NCBI GenBank assembly: GCA_964418645.1
Contig: CAYQME010000002.1
Coordinates: 35,577-99,576, forward strand
Reading direction: 5' to 3'
Origin: JAADHG01 sp964418645
GTDB lineage: Bacteria; Bacteroidota; Bacteroidia; Flavobacteriales; Flavobacteriaceae
DNA: 64,000 bases
Shown here: positions 17,488 to 26,447 of the stretch, piece after piece
Position numbering within the stretch: the first letter of the stretch is position 1
Layout: the number at the start of each line of letters is the position of its first letter
Notes under the pieces: generated by a model
The model's input: the letters and a program-made list of their open reading frames with translations, nothing else
Told to the model about the DNA's origin: nothing
Databases searched by the model: none
Position numbers and translations under genes: made by a program

Positions 17488-18451
17488 AGGCTTGTTTTAA
17501 TTTTTTGTTCAGTATAAAGGGGTAAACTAAATAGTAAAATGAAATGAGACTAAGGGTTAATAAAATGATGCCAACCGAAAGCCAATTGTGCATTGTATTA
17601 GAGTACCGTGTTACATAACCTTCTAAAAAGCCAGCGGCAAATGTAAATGGAAATGTACTTATTAATATCTTTACACCATCTTTCATTCCCATTTTAAAGG
17701 AGGTCATTCTAGAAAACGTTTTTGGAAATAAAATACTAGCCCCTAAAATTAAACCTGCAGCACCTTCAATAACAATAGCAAAAATTTCCATGGCACCATG
17801 AATCCAAATACCTCTAACACTTTCCCAAAGGACACCTTCGGTATAAAAAAAGTATTGAAAAGCACCTAACATAATTCCATTTCGAAGTAATAAATAACCT
17901 GTGCCTATGCCTCCAAAAACACCATATATAAAAGACAGTAAACCAACATATAAATTGTTTAATGTAATACCAAAAAAGCTTCCCCAATTGCTACCACTTT
18001 TATAAACTGCTACTGGATCTCCAGCTTCTATATTCTCAAGGGTCATATTTATATAGTCATCGCCTAAAATTAAGCGTACAAACGAATCATCAAAAGCTGC
18101 CGATAGTGCACCTATAGCAACAAATGCAACAAAAATTAAAAATGCATAAAGTACATAACGTCTATAATTATACACAATTAATGGGACTTCAATCTTCCAA
18201 AAGTGCACAAATCGGTTAGTGTCTTCACGTTTAGTTTTATATATTTTTTGAAAAGCTTTTGCTGCTAAGTTGTTTAAATAAAGAATAGTTTTACTTTTGG
18301 AATAGTAAGTTTGAGCGTAAGACAAATCATTTACTAAGTGTACGTAAAGCGAAGCGAGTTGGTCTGGGTTTTTTAAAGTTTTTCCAAAAATAGCTTTTTC
18401 AAAATTCAGCCATTTTTCTTTGTTTTGTTTAATAAATGCAACTTCTCTCAT
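17474..18451 (-). CDS. SpoIIM-like (stage II sporulation protein M family) membrane protein
   Basis: The 325-residue protein begins MREVAFIKQNKEKWLNFEKA, a soluble part rich in helices. The SpoIIM domain follows at about 95-310, with six membrane helices and LNNLYVGLLSFIYGVFGGIGTGYLLLRNG. The organism does not sporulate; in Bacteroidota this family is linked to MoxR operons. An upstream in-frame ATG (18457) exists but adds only two residues. It is the first gene of the minus-strand cluster and is divergent from the RDD gene with just 23 bp between the start codons. Confidence 0.87.
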   Translation of the reverse strand: MREVAFIKQNKEKWLNFEKAIFGKTLKNPDQLASLYVHLVNDLSYAQTYYSKSKTILYLNNLAAKAFQKIYKTKREDTNRFVHFWKIEVPLIVYNYRRYVLYAFLIFVAFVAIGALSAAFDDSFVRLILGDDYINMTLENIEAGDPVAVYKSGSNWGSFFGITLNNLYVGLLSFIYGVFGGIGTGYLLLRNGIMLGAFQYFFYTEGVLWESVRGIWIHGAMEIFAIVIEGAAGLILGASILFPKTFSRMTSFKMGMKDGVKILISTFPFTFAAGFLEGYVTRYSNTMHNWLSVGIILLTLSLISFYYLVYPFILNKKLKQAYAII

Positions 18452-18474
18452 ACACATTCAAATTAAAACAATTA

Positions 18475-19221
18475 ATGGTAGAGTTACAAATAAATACCAC
18501 TCAAAATGTAAATATAAATTTTACAGCAGCAAGTGTTGGAGAACGTATTTTGGCATATGTTATTGATTGGATAATAAAGATTGCTTATGCGATTGTTATT
18601 TACCAAATTATGTTTAAGCTATTTCAAATAGACGATCTTGTTATGGATATGGATTATTGGTCGCAAATGGCTATTTATGTTGTGTTTTATTTACCTGCGA
18701 TGTTTTATACATTAATTTTTGAAACTATACTTGACGGACAAACAATTGGGAAACGTATTATAAAGATTAAAGTGGTAAAAATTGATGGGTATCAAGCGTC
18801 TTTATCAGATTTTGTAATTCGTTGGTTTTTTAGAATTATAGATTTAAATATGATGAGTGGCGTTGTTGCTTTAATAGCAATAATTGCAAGCTCTAAAAAC
18901 CAAAGGTTGGGAGATATGACCGCAGGGACATCGGTAATTGCATTAAAGAATAAAGTAAATATTAACCACACTATTTTAGAAGATTTAAAAACAGATTATA
19001 TGCCAACATACCCCAATGTTATTAAATTAACGGATAATGATGCTCGAATTATTAAAGATACCTTTACTACGGCAAGAGCTACAAGAGATTACCAAACACT
19101 TATTAAACTCAGAAATAAGATTAAAGAAGTCGTAGAGATTAAAGCCGTTAAACAGATTAACGACGTAGAGTTTATTGATACCATTTTAAAAGATTATAAT
19201 TATTATACACAGAATATGTAA
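18475..19221 (+). CDS. RDD-family membrane protein
   Basis: The 248-residue protein has an RDD domain at about 15-155: VGERILAYVIDWIIK, then FETILDGQTIGKRIIKIKVV and DFVIRWFFRIIDL, with three to four membrane helices. A soluble C-terminal tail of about 90 residues follows. The start is the ATG at 18475; the longer frame upstream would overlap the SpoIIM gene. RDD proteins often accompany SpoIIM and MoxR genes; transport of ions or osmolytes has been proposed for some. Confidence 0.87.
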   Translation: MVELQINTTQNVNINFTAASVGERILAYVIDWIIKIAYAIVIYQIMFKLFQIDDLVMDMDYWSQMAIYVVFYLPAMFYTLIFETILDGQTIGKRIIKIKVVKIDGYQASLSDFVIRWFFRIIDLNMMSGVVALIAIIASSKNQRLGDMTAGTSVIALKNKVNINHTILEDLKTDYMPTYPNVIKLTDNDARIIKDTFTTARATRDYQTLIKLRNKIKEVVEIKAVKQINDVEFIDTILKDYNYYTQNM

Positions 19222-19309
19222 ATAGAGAACCAATTTTGTGTAGCAAAATGGAGTGAATCACTTAATATTAACTTACTGAAGAAATTTAAACGAAATTATT
19301 TAGAAAATC

Positions 19310-19915
19310 ATGTTTTATACCATTGATATATTAGGAACCATTGCCTTTGCTATTTCAGGAGTACTTGTTGCAATTAATAAAAAAATGGATCCTTTTGGTA
19401 TCCTCATCATTGCTTTTGTAACTGCTGTTGGTGGTGGAACATTGCGTGATATTTTAATTGGTAGAACTCCAGTAAGTTGGATGGAGGATATGACCTTTAC
19501 TTATGTTATTATTGCATCGGTAATTTTTGCAGTAATTTTTAGAAACAAGATTAATTATTTACGAACGTCTTTGTTTTTGTTTGATACTATTGGAATTGGT
19601 TTATATACAGTTGTTGGTATTGAAAAGGGTATTAATGCGGAATTACATCCAATAATCTCTATTGCATTAGGAACTATTTCTGCATGTTTTGGTGGTGTAA
19701 TTCGCGATATATTATGTAATGAAATTCCCGTAATTTTTAGGAAGGAAGTATATGCTACGGCTTGTATTTTAGGCGGTATATCTTATTTTTTACTTCGGAA
19801 ATTACCAATTGATTCAAATGTGGTGTTTGCTATTGCTGGAGGTATTGTAATTGTGGTGAGATTATTAGCAGTTAAGTTTAAAATTGCATTGCCGAGTGTT
19901 TATAAAGAAAATTAA
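19310..19915 (+). CDS. TRIC-type (UPF0126/YicG) cation channel family protein
   Basis: The 201-residue protein has seven membrane helices in two repeats, each with a glycine-rich motif: VGGGTLRDILIG (about 43-54) and FGGVIRDILCNE (about 127-138). This is the signature of bacterial trimeric intracellular cation channel homologues, which conduct monovalent cations. The stop overlaps the convergent cyclophilin stop by 3 bp. Confidence 0.88.
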   Translation: MFYTIDILGTIAFAISGVLVAINKKMDPFGILIIAFVTAVGGGTLRDILIGRTPVSWMEDMTFTYVIIASVIFAVIFRNKINYLRTSLFLFDTIGIGLYTVVGIEKGINAELHPIISIALGTISACFGGVIRDILCNEIPVIFRKEVYATACILGGISYFLLRKLPIDSNVVFAIAGGIVIVVRLLAVKFKIALPSVYKEN

Positions 19916-20616
19916 TCAATAATCTCCACTTTTCTTATATAAATATTCTCAAGTGGCCAATCGGCTTCGTCTGTATTAACAGCTGCAATCTTATCAATAA
20001 CGTCCATGCCTTTGGTTACTTTTCCAAAAATAGTATAATCTCCATCTAAAAAATGTGAACCACCACGTTGTTGTACAATAAAAAACTCAAATGGTGACGC
20101 GAGTTTATAAGGGTTATCAATTTCTCCACTAGGCATACTTATTACACCTCTATCATGTTTGTAACCTCGTTTTGTGTCGGTAGGTAATAAGTATTTTCCA
20201 ATTTTCGCTCGTTTTCTGGCTGTCGCCTTAGTATCACTATTTCCAGCCTGAACCATAAAATTATTAATAACTCTGTAAAATTGAGTGTTATCAAAGTAAT
20301 GTTGTTTGGTTAAAAAGATAAAATTTGCTCTATGGAATTTGGTCTTATCAAAGAGTAAAATATCAATGTTACCAAAATCTGTGTATATGCGTACTTTATT
20401 TTCTTTGTTATGCTTTTCGTATTCCAAAAAGAAATCCATAGCATTTTTACTATTTAATACAGGGAATTCTCTTTTAGGCATTTCAGTTATAACTTTTTTT
20501 TTAATGGATTTAGCTTTTATTTCAGTTTGAACTGGAGTAGGTAATTTTTTCTGTTCAGATTTTTTATCTTCACAGTTCATAAAAAGTACAACACAAAAAA
20601 ATAATAAGACTCTCAT
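19912..20616 (-). CDS. Cyclophilin-type peptidyl-prolyl isomerase, lipoprotein
   Basis: The 234-residue protein starts MRVLLFFCVVLFMNCEDKK, a lipoprotein signal with the lipid-accepting Cys in MNC. A basic linker and the cyclophilin domain follow (about 85-234): IDILLFDKTKFHRANFIFL, FYRVINNFMVQAG (catalytic-loop region), and the closing FGKVTKGMDVIDKIA. It would fold exported proteins. The start codon is only 2 bp from the divergent Nudix ATG, so its promoter must lie inside that gene. Confidence 0.87.
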   Translation of the reverse strand: MRVLLFFCVVLFMNCEDKKSEQKKLPTPVQTEIKAKSIKKKVITEMPKREFPVLNSKNAMDFFLEYEKHNKENKVRIYTDFGNIDILLFDKTKFHRANFIFLTKQHYFDNTQFYRVINNFMVQAGNSDTKATARKRAKIGKYLLPTDTKRGYKHDRGVISMPSGEIDNPYKLASPFEFFIVQQRGGSHFLDGDYTIFGKVTKGMDVIDKIAAVNTDEADWPLENIYIRKVEIID

Positions 20617-20618
20617 AA

Positions 20619-21260
20619 ATGAATTTTGATAAGTTTTTAATATCGATTTCAAAAATAAAGAATATCCCGCTACCAGCAGAAGCTTCGCAATTTAAAATGT
20701 CGCCTCCCTTTAGAAAAGAACTGATTAATATGAATAAAGAAGCTATAAAAACAGCTAAAAAAGCAGGAGTAATGGCATTGTTTTATCCAGATAATAAGCA
20801 ACAAACAGCATTAGTTTTAATTTTGCGCAAAACATATAATGGTGTTCATTCTGCTCAGATAGGGTTTCCTGGAGGAAAGCTAGAAGCCCAAGACGATTCT
20901 CTTAAAACAGCTGCGGTTAGAGAGACTTTTGAAGAAATAGGTGTTCCTATTCAGGATATTGAAGTATTGCAGCAACTTACCCAAGTTTATATTCCACCAA
21001 GTAATTTTTATGTGCAACCCTTTATTGGGATATCAAGGGTGACACCATCGTTTGTAAAGCAAGCTGATGAAGTTGAAGACATTATTGAGGTATCTTTAAA
21101 ACATTTTATGGACGATGATACTCATATAAACAAATGGGTAGAGACATCGTATAGTATTAATGTTGAGGTTCCTGCTTTTAAGTTAAATGAGCATGTAGTT
21201 TGGGGAGCAACAGCCATGATACTTAGCGAAATCAAAGACTTGTTAAAACAAATGCTCTAG
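20619..21260 (+). CDS. Nudix hydrolase, CoA pyrophosphatase type
   Basis: The 213-residue protein has the Nudix box at residues 86-108 (G-x5-E-x7-RETFEEIG, with metal-binding RETFEE at 101-106). It is preceded by HSAQIGFPGG, the region diagnostic of the NudL/YeaB CoA diphosphatase subfamily. The reaction would be CoA to 4'-phosphopantetheine plus 3',5'-ADP. It shares a 2-bp start-to-start interval with the cyclophilin gene. Confidence 0.88.
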   Translation: MNFDKFLISISKIKNIPLPAEASQFKMSPPFRKELINMNKEAIKTAKKAGVMALFYPDNKQQTALVLILRKTYNGVHSAQIGFPGGKLEAQDDSLKTAAVRETFEEIGVPIQDIEVLQQLTQVYIPPSNFYVQPFIGISRVTPSFVKQADEVEDIIEVSLKHFMDDDTHINKWVETSYSINVEVPAFKLNEHVVWGATAMILSEIKDLLKQML

Positions 21261-21274
21261 TTTGTAAGTTTTGT

Positions 21275-21282
21275 TAAATTTG
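21275..21282 (+). promoter_or_regulatory. -7 box of the acyltransferase promoter
   Basis: TAAATTTG matches TAnnTTTG and ends 33 nt before the plsC-like ATG. It falls in the short gap after the Nudix gene, so the acyltransferase may be transcribed separately. Confidence 0.5.
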
Positions 21283-21315
21283 CAAGCACTAACTATATAA
21301 ATAATTTTAAGTTTT

Positions 21316-22113
21316 ATGGGATTATTTAAAAAAAATCCTTTTGGGCATAAATTGTTCTTAAAAAAATGGCTGATAAGAATTATGGGTGTAATTACCCATA
21401 AACGCTTTAGAGGTTTTAATGAATTACAAATAGAAGGTTCGGAGATTATTAAAAATCTACCAGACACTAATGTGTTGTTTATTTCAAATCATCAAACTTA
21501 TTTTGCCGACGTCGTTTCCATGTTTCATGTTTTTAATGCCAGTTTATGTGGTCGTGTAGATTCTATAAAAAATGTTGGCTATCTGTGGAATCCAAAACTC
21601 AATATTTATTATGTTGCGGCTAAGGAGACTATGAAATCTGGCTTATTACCAAAAATTATGGCTTATGCAGGTTCTATTAGTATTGAACGTACTTGGAGGG
21701 CTGAAGGTAAAGATGTAAAAAGGCAAGTGAAAATGAGTGATATTACTAATATTTCTAAAGCACTTGATGATGGTTGGGTAATCACATTTCCTCAAGGTAC
21801 TACAACTCCTTTTAAGCCTATTAGAAAGGGTACAGCACATATTATTAAACGCTACAAACCCATAGTTGTACCTATTGTAATTGACGGATTTCGACGCTCG
21901 TTTGATAAAAAGGGATTGCGTATTAAAAAGAAAAATATTTTGCAATCTTTTGAAATAAAGAAGCCTTTAGAAATTGACTACGATAATGAGACTACTGAAC
22001 AGATTGTTGAAAAGATAGAATATGCCATTGAGCAACATCCTTCATTTTTAAAAGTAATCTCTAAAAAAGAGTTACAAGTTGAGGAGGAGCTTAACCAAGA
22101 AAGAAGATGGTGA
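21316..22113 (+). CDS. 1-acylglycerol-3-phosphate acyltransferase (PlsC-like)
   Basis: The 265-residue protein belongs to the lysophospholipid acyltransferase family. Motif I is NHQTYFAD (N58 to D65), with five rather than the usual four residues between His and Asp. Motif III is FPQGTTTP, with Gln in place of the usual Glu. The later IVPIVIDG corresponds to motif IV. It would transfer an acyl chain to a lysophospholipid at the inner membrane. The variant motifs may reflect a subfamily with a different acceptor. Confidence 0.83.
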   Translation: MGLFKKNPFGHKLFLKKWLIRIMGVITHKRFRGFNELQIEGSEIIKNLPDTNVLFISNHQTYFADVVSMFHVFNASLCGRVDSIKNVGYLWNPKLNIYYVAAKETMKSGLLPKIMAYAGSISIERTWRAEGKDVKRQVKMSDITNISKALDDGWVITFPQGTTTPFKPIRKGTAHIIKRYKPIVVPIVIDGFRRSFDKKGLRIKKKNILQSFEIKKPLEIDYDNETTEQIVEKIEYAIEQHPSFLKVISKKELQVEEELNQERRW

Positions 22114-22133
22114 TTTTTTTAAAGTTAAAAGTT

Positions 22134-22175
22134 AAATTAGAAATTCATCTAGCCATTTAACTACATTTCTAATTT
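22134..22175. terminator. Possible terminator between the acyltransferase and sigma-partner genes
   Basis: AAATTAGAAAT (22134-22144) and ATTTCTAATTT (22165-22175) form an 11-bp A/T-rich stem with a 20-nt loop between convergent genes. It overlaps the last codons of the minus-strand gene, so confidence is modest. Confidence 0.4.
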
Positions 22176-22802
22176 CTTAAGTTCACGATAATTTTTGTTT
22201 AGGCGTTTAAGTAAAATTCCATAGATTAAGTAGTAAAAGCCAAGAAATAAAATTATCATTATTCCCAAAACCAATAAGGTCGTTAAAATTGTAACTGCAT
22301 AAAATTTAAATAATTCTCCGTTAGAAGCTGCTTTGTCTATTAACGATACAATCTGTTCATCTTTATTAAATTGAATACCTAAAGCTACAAATGTTGAAAT
22401 AAAAAGAAAAATGAGATTAAAGGCAACATATTGTTTTACTGTTCGCCTTGTTTTTAGTATTTTTTCCATTAATTTTTTAGCATTGTCAGTAACCGAAATT
22501 GTGCGATAATTCATAAAGAATTTATAGAAGAAATAGGCTAATATTGCGTAACCAAGAATAGTAAGAGGTATCATAATGTTTTCGGCATTATAACTTTCAA
22601 ACCGTTCCATTACTTCAGTATCCTTAAGCGCAAATGAGATGAATCCCCAAAAAACAAACTCTAAAAGGCTAATAATAAAAATCCACTTCACAATAGAAGA
22701 CGATTTTTTTAAGATCATCTTATAAATATCATTATAAGATAACTTAGGATATTCCTTATCGTTCTTTTGCCAATCTTTCTTTAATAATTCTAATTCATCC
22801 AT
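22161..22802 (-). CDS. Membrane protein paired with the ECF sigma factor
   Basis: The 213-residue protein has a hydrophilic N-terminus (MDELELLKKDWQKNDKEYPKL) and four membrane helices (about 38-58, 75-95, 122-142, 165-195). It starts 5 bp after the sigma-factor stop. Such genes follow ECF sigma factors of this subtype in flavobacteria and may act as anti-sigma factors. No ZAS or HHCC motif is visible, so the role is inferred from position only. Confidence 0.68.
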   Translation of the reverse strand: MDELELLKKDWQKNDKEYPKLSYNDIYKMILKKSSSIVKWIFIISLLEFVFWGFISFALKDTEVMERFESYNAENIMIPLTILGYAILAYFFYKFFMNYRTISVTDNAKKLMEKILKTRRTVKQYVAFNLIFLFISTFVALGIQFNKDEQIVSLIDKAASNGELFKFYAVTILTTLLVLGIMIILFLGFYYLIYGILLKRLNKNYRELKKLEM

Positions 22803-22806
22803 AGTT

Positions 22807-23301
22807 TTACGGATTTAATATGGTTTTAAGTTTTGTTTTTACACGATTCATTTTTACTCTTGCGTTTACTTCACTTATTCCCATAGTTTCACTTATTTCT
22901 TTATAATTCTTGTCTTCTAAATATAAAAAGACAAGTGCTTTTTCAATATCGTTTAATTGATGTACTGCTTTATATAACAGTTTTAATTGCTCCTCTTCTG
23001 TATCATCATAATCTTCAGCTTTTATTTTAAACTGAACCGCGTCATAGCCTTGTGTGTTAATTCTACGTTTAGATTTTCTATATAAGGTTATTGCTGTATT
23101 TAATCCAACACGATACATCCAAGTACTAAACTTAGAGTCGCCACGAAACTTTGGATAGGCACGCCAAAGCTGTATGGTTATCTCTTGAAATAAATCGTTG
23201 TGAGCATCATAGTTATTGGTATATAAACGGCATACCTTATGTATAATGTTTTGATGCTTTTCCAGCAATTCAACAAAATTATGTTCTAGTTCTTTATTCA
23301 A
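22807..23301 (-). CDS. ECF-type RNA polymerase sigma factor (TTG start)
   Basis: The 164-residue protein has the sigma-2 region (NDLFQEITIQLWRAYPKFRGDSKFSTWMYRVGLNTAITLYRKSKRR) and the sigma-4 region (LNDIEKALVFLYLEDKNYKEISETMGISEVNARVKMNRVKTKL). Its first codon is TTG at 23301. The residues after it (NKELEHNFVELLEKHQNIIHK) are the conserved start of this subfamily and no in-frame ATG lies nearby, so TTG is likely real. The regulon is unknown. Confidence 0.88.
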   Translation of the reverse strand: MNKELEHNFVELLEKHQNIIHKVCRLYTNNYDAHNDLFQEITIQLWRAYPKFRGDSKFSTWMYRVGLNTAITLYRKSKRRINTQGYDAVQFKIKAEDYDDTEEEQLKLLYKAVHQLNDIEKALVFLYLEDKNYKEISETMGISEVNARVKMNRVKTKLKTILNP

Positions 23302-23383
23302 TATGGTGTGTTAGTTACCTTGTAAGTAGCTTTAAATTTTGAATTGTTACAAATGCTTTGAATTAATATTTAAAATGAATGCT

Positions 23384-24058
23384 TTAATCACCCTGTTTTA
23401 AAATCCCCATCACAATTAAATACTGTGCTAAAGTATAAGTAAACATAATGATTAAACCTGATGATGCAAAAAATTGGTAAAACTTATTTATAGCTAATAC
23501 ACTATCAGAAATCATAAAGAATAATGCTCCAATAAATACTAAATTATAACTCACATTTGGTACTTTTCCTTTTCGAAATAAAGCCATAGCTACCATTGTT
23601 AAAATTACAGTTAAGTATAATAATACAGGTATTTGCATATCGCTGAGGCCATCTTTTATGATGTAAAAGATTCCAATTGCATAAATGAGTAATATAATTA
23701 TGATAGGTAATGGATTAAGAGATTTGTTTAGCTTTTTTAAAAATGTGAGAATATACATTACATGTGCTAATAAAAAAGCAATCAATCCTCCAATAAAAAA
23801 GTTTGCAGTTTTACCAACAAACATAAGTAAAATGTCTCCAGTTAATGAAAACAGTAATGCTAGAAGTGTAATGTTTCTAATGCTTTTAGAGAAGTTATGA
23901 CTTTGGTCCCAAAAGAACAAAATTAATGATATGAGGATTAAAGGTTTTGTATAATAATGCAATTGTGAGAGACTTTCAATGTTTCCAGTAATGAGTTCTA
24001 ATAAAACTATGATGGAAAAAATTAGCGTAAATGTTTTTTCGCTTTTAGATAGTTGCAT
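23384..24058 (-). CDS. YhhN/TMEM86 family membrane protein (lysoplasmalogenase-like)
   Basis: The 224-residue protein has about eight membrane helices and the YhhN pattern: LTGDILLMFV (about 76-85), a central AHVMYI, and GALFFMISDSVLAIN (about 177-191), in which acidic residues within helices are typical of the family. TMEM86B hydrolyses lysoplasmalogen; bacterial substrates are mostly unknown. It has its own promoter (24081-24074). Confidence 0.82.
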   Translation of the reverse strand: MQLSKSEKTFTLIFSIIVLLELITGNIESLSQLHYYTKPLILISLILFFWDQSHNFSKSIRNITLLALLFSLTGDILLMFVGKTANFFIGGLIAFLLAHVMYILTFLKKLNKSLNPLPIIIILLIYAIGIFYIIKDGLSDMQIPVLLYLTVILTMVAMALFRKGKVPNVSYNLVFIGALFFMISDSVLAINKFYQFFASSGLIIMFTYTLAQYLIVMGILKQGD

Positions 24059-24073
24059 AAACAGTTATTTCTT

Positions 24074-24081
24074 CAAATATA
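24074..24081 (-). promoter_or_regulatory. -7 box of the YhhN gene promoter
   Basis: The minus strand reads TATATTTG, a full TAnnTTTG match, 15 nt before the ATG at 24058, which implies a very short leader. Confidence 0.5.
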
Positions 24082-24186
24082 TTCAATTCGTCATTAAATT
24101 TTTACAGTTCGGGTAATATAAGTTTATAGACTCAATGCTATGATGCAATTTTGAGCCATCAATTAAAAAACGAACACATAAAAATA

Positions 24187-26340
24187 ATGAAGACACTACT
24201 AATCACAGTATTAACCGTATTAAATTTTAGCCTTAGCGCACAAACTACTATTAATGGTACAGTTACCAATAATAAAGGTGTCGCCATTATTGGAGCTAAT
24301 GTATATCTTGAAGGCACTTACGATGGTGGAACAACAGATAGTAATGGCAAATTTCAATTTAAAACCAGTGAAAAGGGAACCCAAATGCTTATTGTTTCAT
24401 ATTTATCTTATGAGACTTTTACCATGTTAGGTAACGTGTCTTATATGAAAGATTTAAAAATTAAACTTCGTGAAGATGTCAGCGCTTTGGATGCAGTAGT
24501 ATTGTCGGCAGGAACTTTTGAAGCAGGTGATAATAGTAAGGTTACCGTTTTAAAACCGCTAGATGTTGTTACTACCGCAAGTGCTTTAGGTGATTTTGTC
24601 GGTGCTTTGCAAACATTACCAGGAACAACTACAGTTGCTGAAGATGGTCGTTTGTTTGTACGTGGTGGAGAAGCCGAAGAAACGCAGATATTTATTGACG
24701 GTATTCGTGTGTTTACACCTTATATACCAACCACAAATAATATACCAACCAGAGGGCGTTATTCGCCATTTCTGTTTGATGGGATTACGTTTTCAACAGG
24801 TGGCTATTCAGCCGAATATGGTCAGGCATTGTCTAGTGTATTGTTATTAAACACTATTGAAGAACCCGATCAAGAAAAAACAGATATTGGTATTATGAGC
24901 CTTGGCACTACGTTAGGAAACACACAAAAATGGAAAAAATCATCCATTAGCGTAAATGCTTCATATATTAATTTAGCACCATATGTTGCCTTGTTTCCAG
25001 ATAGAAACGGCTGGAAAAAACCGTATGAAGCATTTTCAGGTGAAGCAGTATTTAGACAAAAATTTGATAATGGTATTCTAAAATTATATACAGCTTTTGA
25101 TGCTTCTAATTTTGAATTAACCCAAGTAGATATTAATTACAATGATGGCATTCATTTTAAGCTACATAACAACAACCTCTATTTTAACGGGACTTACCAA
25201 GGTATGCTCAATGATGTATGGTCTGTACGTGGTGGATTTAGTTTTACCAATAGTAATGAGAAGACAATTATTATAGATAACAACATAACTGATGTTGAAA
25301 ATAGTATTCATGCAAAGCTAAAATTTAAAAGACGCTTTAACAGTCGGTTTAAGCTTAATTTTGGAGCTGAATATTTTGTCACCAATTTTGATGAAACATT
25401 TTCTAATACTACAATTGCACAAACCACTTACGGATTTAATAATAATATTGCTGCTGCATTTACAGAAGCTGATGTGTTCTTTTCTAAAAAATTAGCTTTA
25501 AAAGCAGGTGTAAGAGCAGAGTATAGCGAACTGTTTAAAGAGTTTACTGTCGCTCCTAGACTTTCTCTAGCGTATAAAACATCTAAAAAAGGACAGGTGT
25601 CTTTGGCTTTTGGTAATTTTTACCAGAATCCTTTGAGCAATGTTTTAAAGTTTAATCAGGATTTAAAAGCACAGAGCACCACACATTATATTTTAAATTA
25701 TCAACTGAATGCTGATGGGAAAATTTTTAGAGCCGAAGCTTTTTATAAAGATTATAATAGTTTAATTAAATACGATACTGAGTTCGTAGATTTTAATACC
25801 AATATTACCAATGATGGTTTTGGATATGCTAAAGGACTCGATTTGTTTTGGCGCGATAGCAAGAGCATTGAAAATATAGATTATTGGTTAAGTTATTCGT
25901 ATCTAGATTCTGAGCGCGATTTTAGAAACTATCCCATGCAAGCACAACCCAATTTTGTAAATACACATAATTTATCTGTTGTTGGAAAATATTTCATTAC
26001 AGATTGGAAAAGCCAAGTTGGGTTTAGTTACAGTATTGCTTCTGGTAGAACATATACAAATCCAAATGAGACAGGATTTTTAAACCAGAAAACAAAATCG
26101 TACAATAGTTTGAGTTTAAATTGGGCCTATTTAATAAGCCAACAAAAAATATTATATTTCTCGATAAACAATGCATTAGGTTTTAAAAACATTAATGGGT
26201 ATCAATATGCCAATACACCAAATATAAATGGGGATTTTGCACGTCGTGCCATACGACCAGCAGCCGACCAATTCTTTTTTGTAGGGTTCTTTTGGACCAT
26301 TAGCGAGGATAAGAAAAGTAACCAGCTAGATAATTTGTAG
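24187..26340 (+). CDS. TonB-dependent outer-membrane receptor
   Basis: The 717-residue protein has a signal peptide (MKTLLITVLTVLNFSLSAQ), a carboxypeptidase-regulatory-like domain (about 22-100, INGTVTNNKGVAIIGANVYL), a plug domain (about 110-230, with LFVRGGEAEETQIFIDGIRV), and a beta barrel that ends in an aromatic-rich strand. The start is the ATG at 24187; the longer frame begins with TTG. No SusD partner is beside it, so it is probably not a glycan system. The substrate (siderophore, metal or peptide) cannot be told. Confidence 0.87.
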   Translation: MKTLLITVLTVLNFSLSAQTTINGTVTNNKGVAIIGANVYLEGTYDGGTTDSNGKFQFKTSEKGTQMLIVSYLSYETFTMLGNVSYMKDLKIKLREDVSALDAVVLSAGTFEAGDNSKVTVLKPLDVVTTASALGDFVGALQTLPGTTTVAEDGRLFVRGGEAEETQIFIDGIRVFTPYIPTTNNIPTRGRYSPFLFDGITFSTGGYSAEYGQALSSVLLLNTIEEPDQEKTDIGIMSLGTTLGNTQKWKKSSISVNASYINLAPYVALFPDRNGWKKPYEAFSGEAVFRQKFDNGILKLYTAFDASNFELTQVDINYNDGIHFKLHNNNLYFNGTYQGMLNDVWSVRGGFSFTNSNEKTIIIDNNITDVENSIHAKLKFKRRFNSRFKLNFGAEYFVTNFDETFSNTTIAQTTYGFNNNIAAAFTEADVFFSKKLALKAGVRAEYSELFKEFTVAPRLSLAYKTSKKGQVSLAFGNFYQNPLSNVLKFNQDLKAQSTTHYILNYQLNADGKIFRAEAFYKDYNSLIKYDTEFVDFNTNITNDGFGYAKGLDLFWRDSKSIENIDYWLSYSYLDSERDFRNYPMQAQPNFVNTHNLSVVGKYFITDWKSQVGFSYSIASGRTYTNPNETGFLNQKTKSYNSLSLNWAYLISQQKILYFSINNALGFKNINGYQYANTPNINGDFARRAIRPAADQFFFVGFFWTISEDKKSNQLDNL

Positions 26341-26447
26341 GAAATTAAAAGGTTTCATTGTTTAAAGTATCTTCAGTTTCAATTGATGATACTGTCCGAT
26401 AACGAAGGTAGCTGTTTTTAAGTTTAGAATCAATTTAGATTTCTCTA

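Noticed and set aside
17474..18451. Sporulation gene
   Set aside because: SpoIIM-like proteins are common in non-sporulating Bacteroidota with MoxR genes; no other sporulation gene is present.
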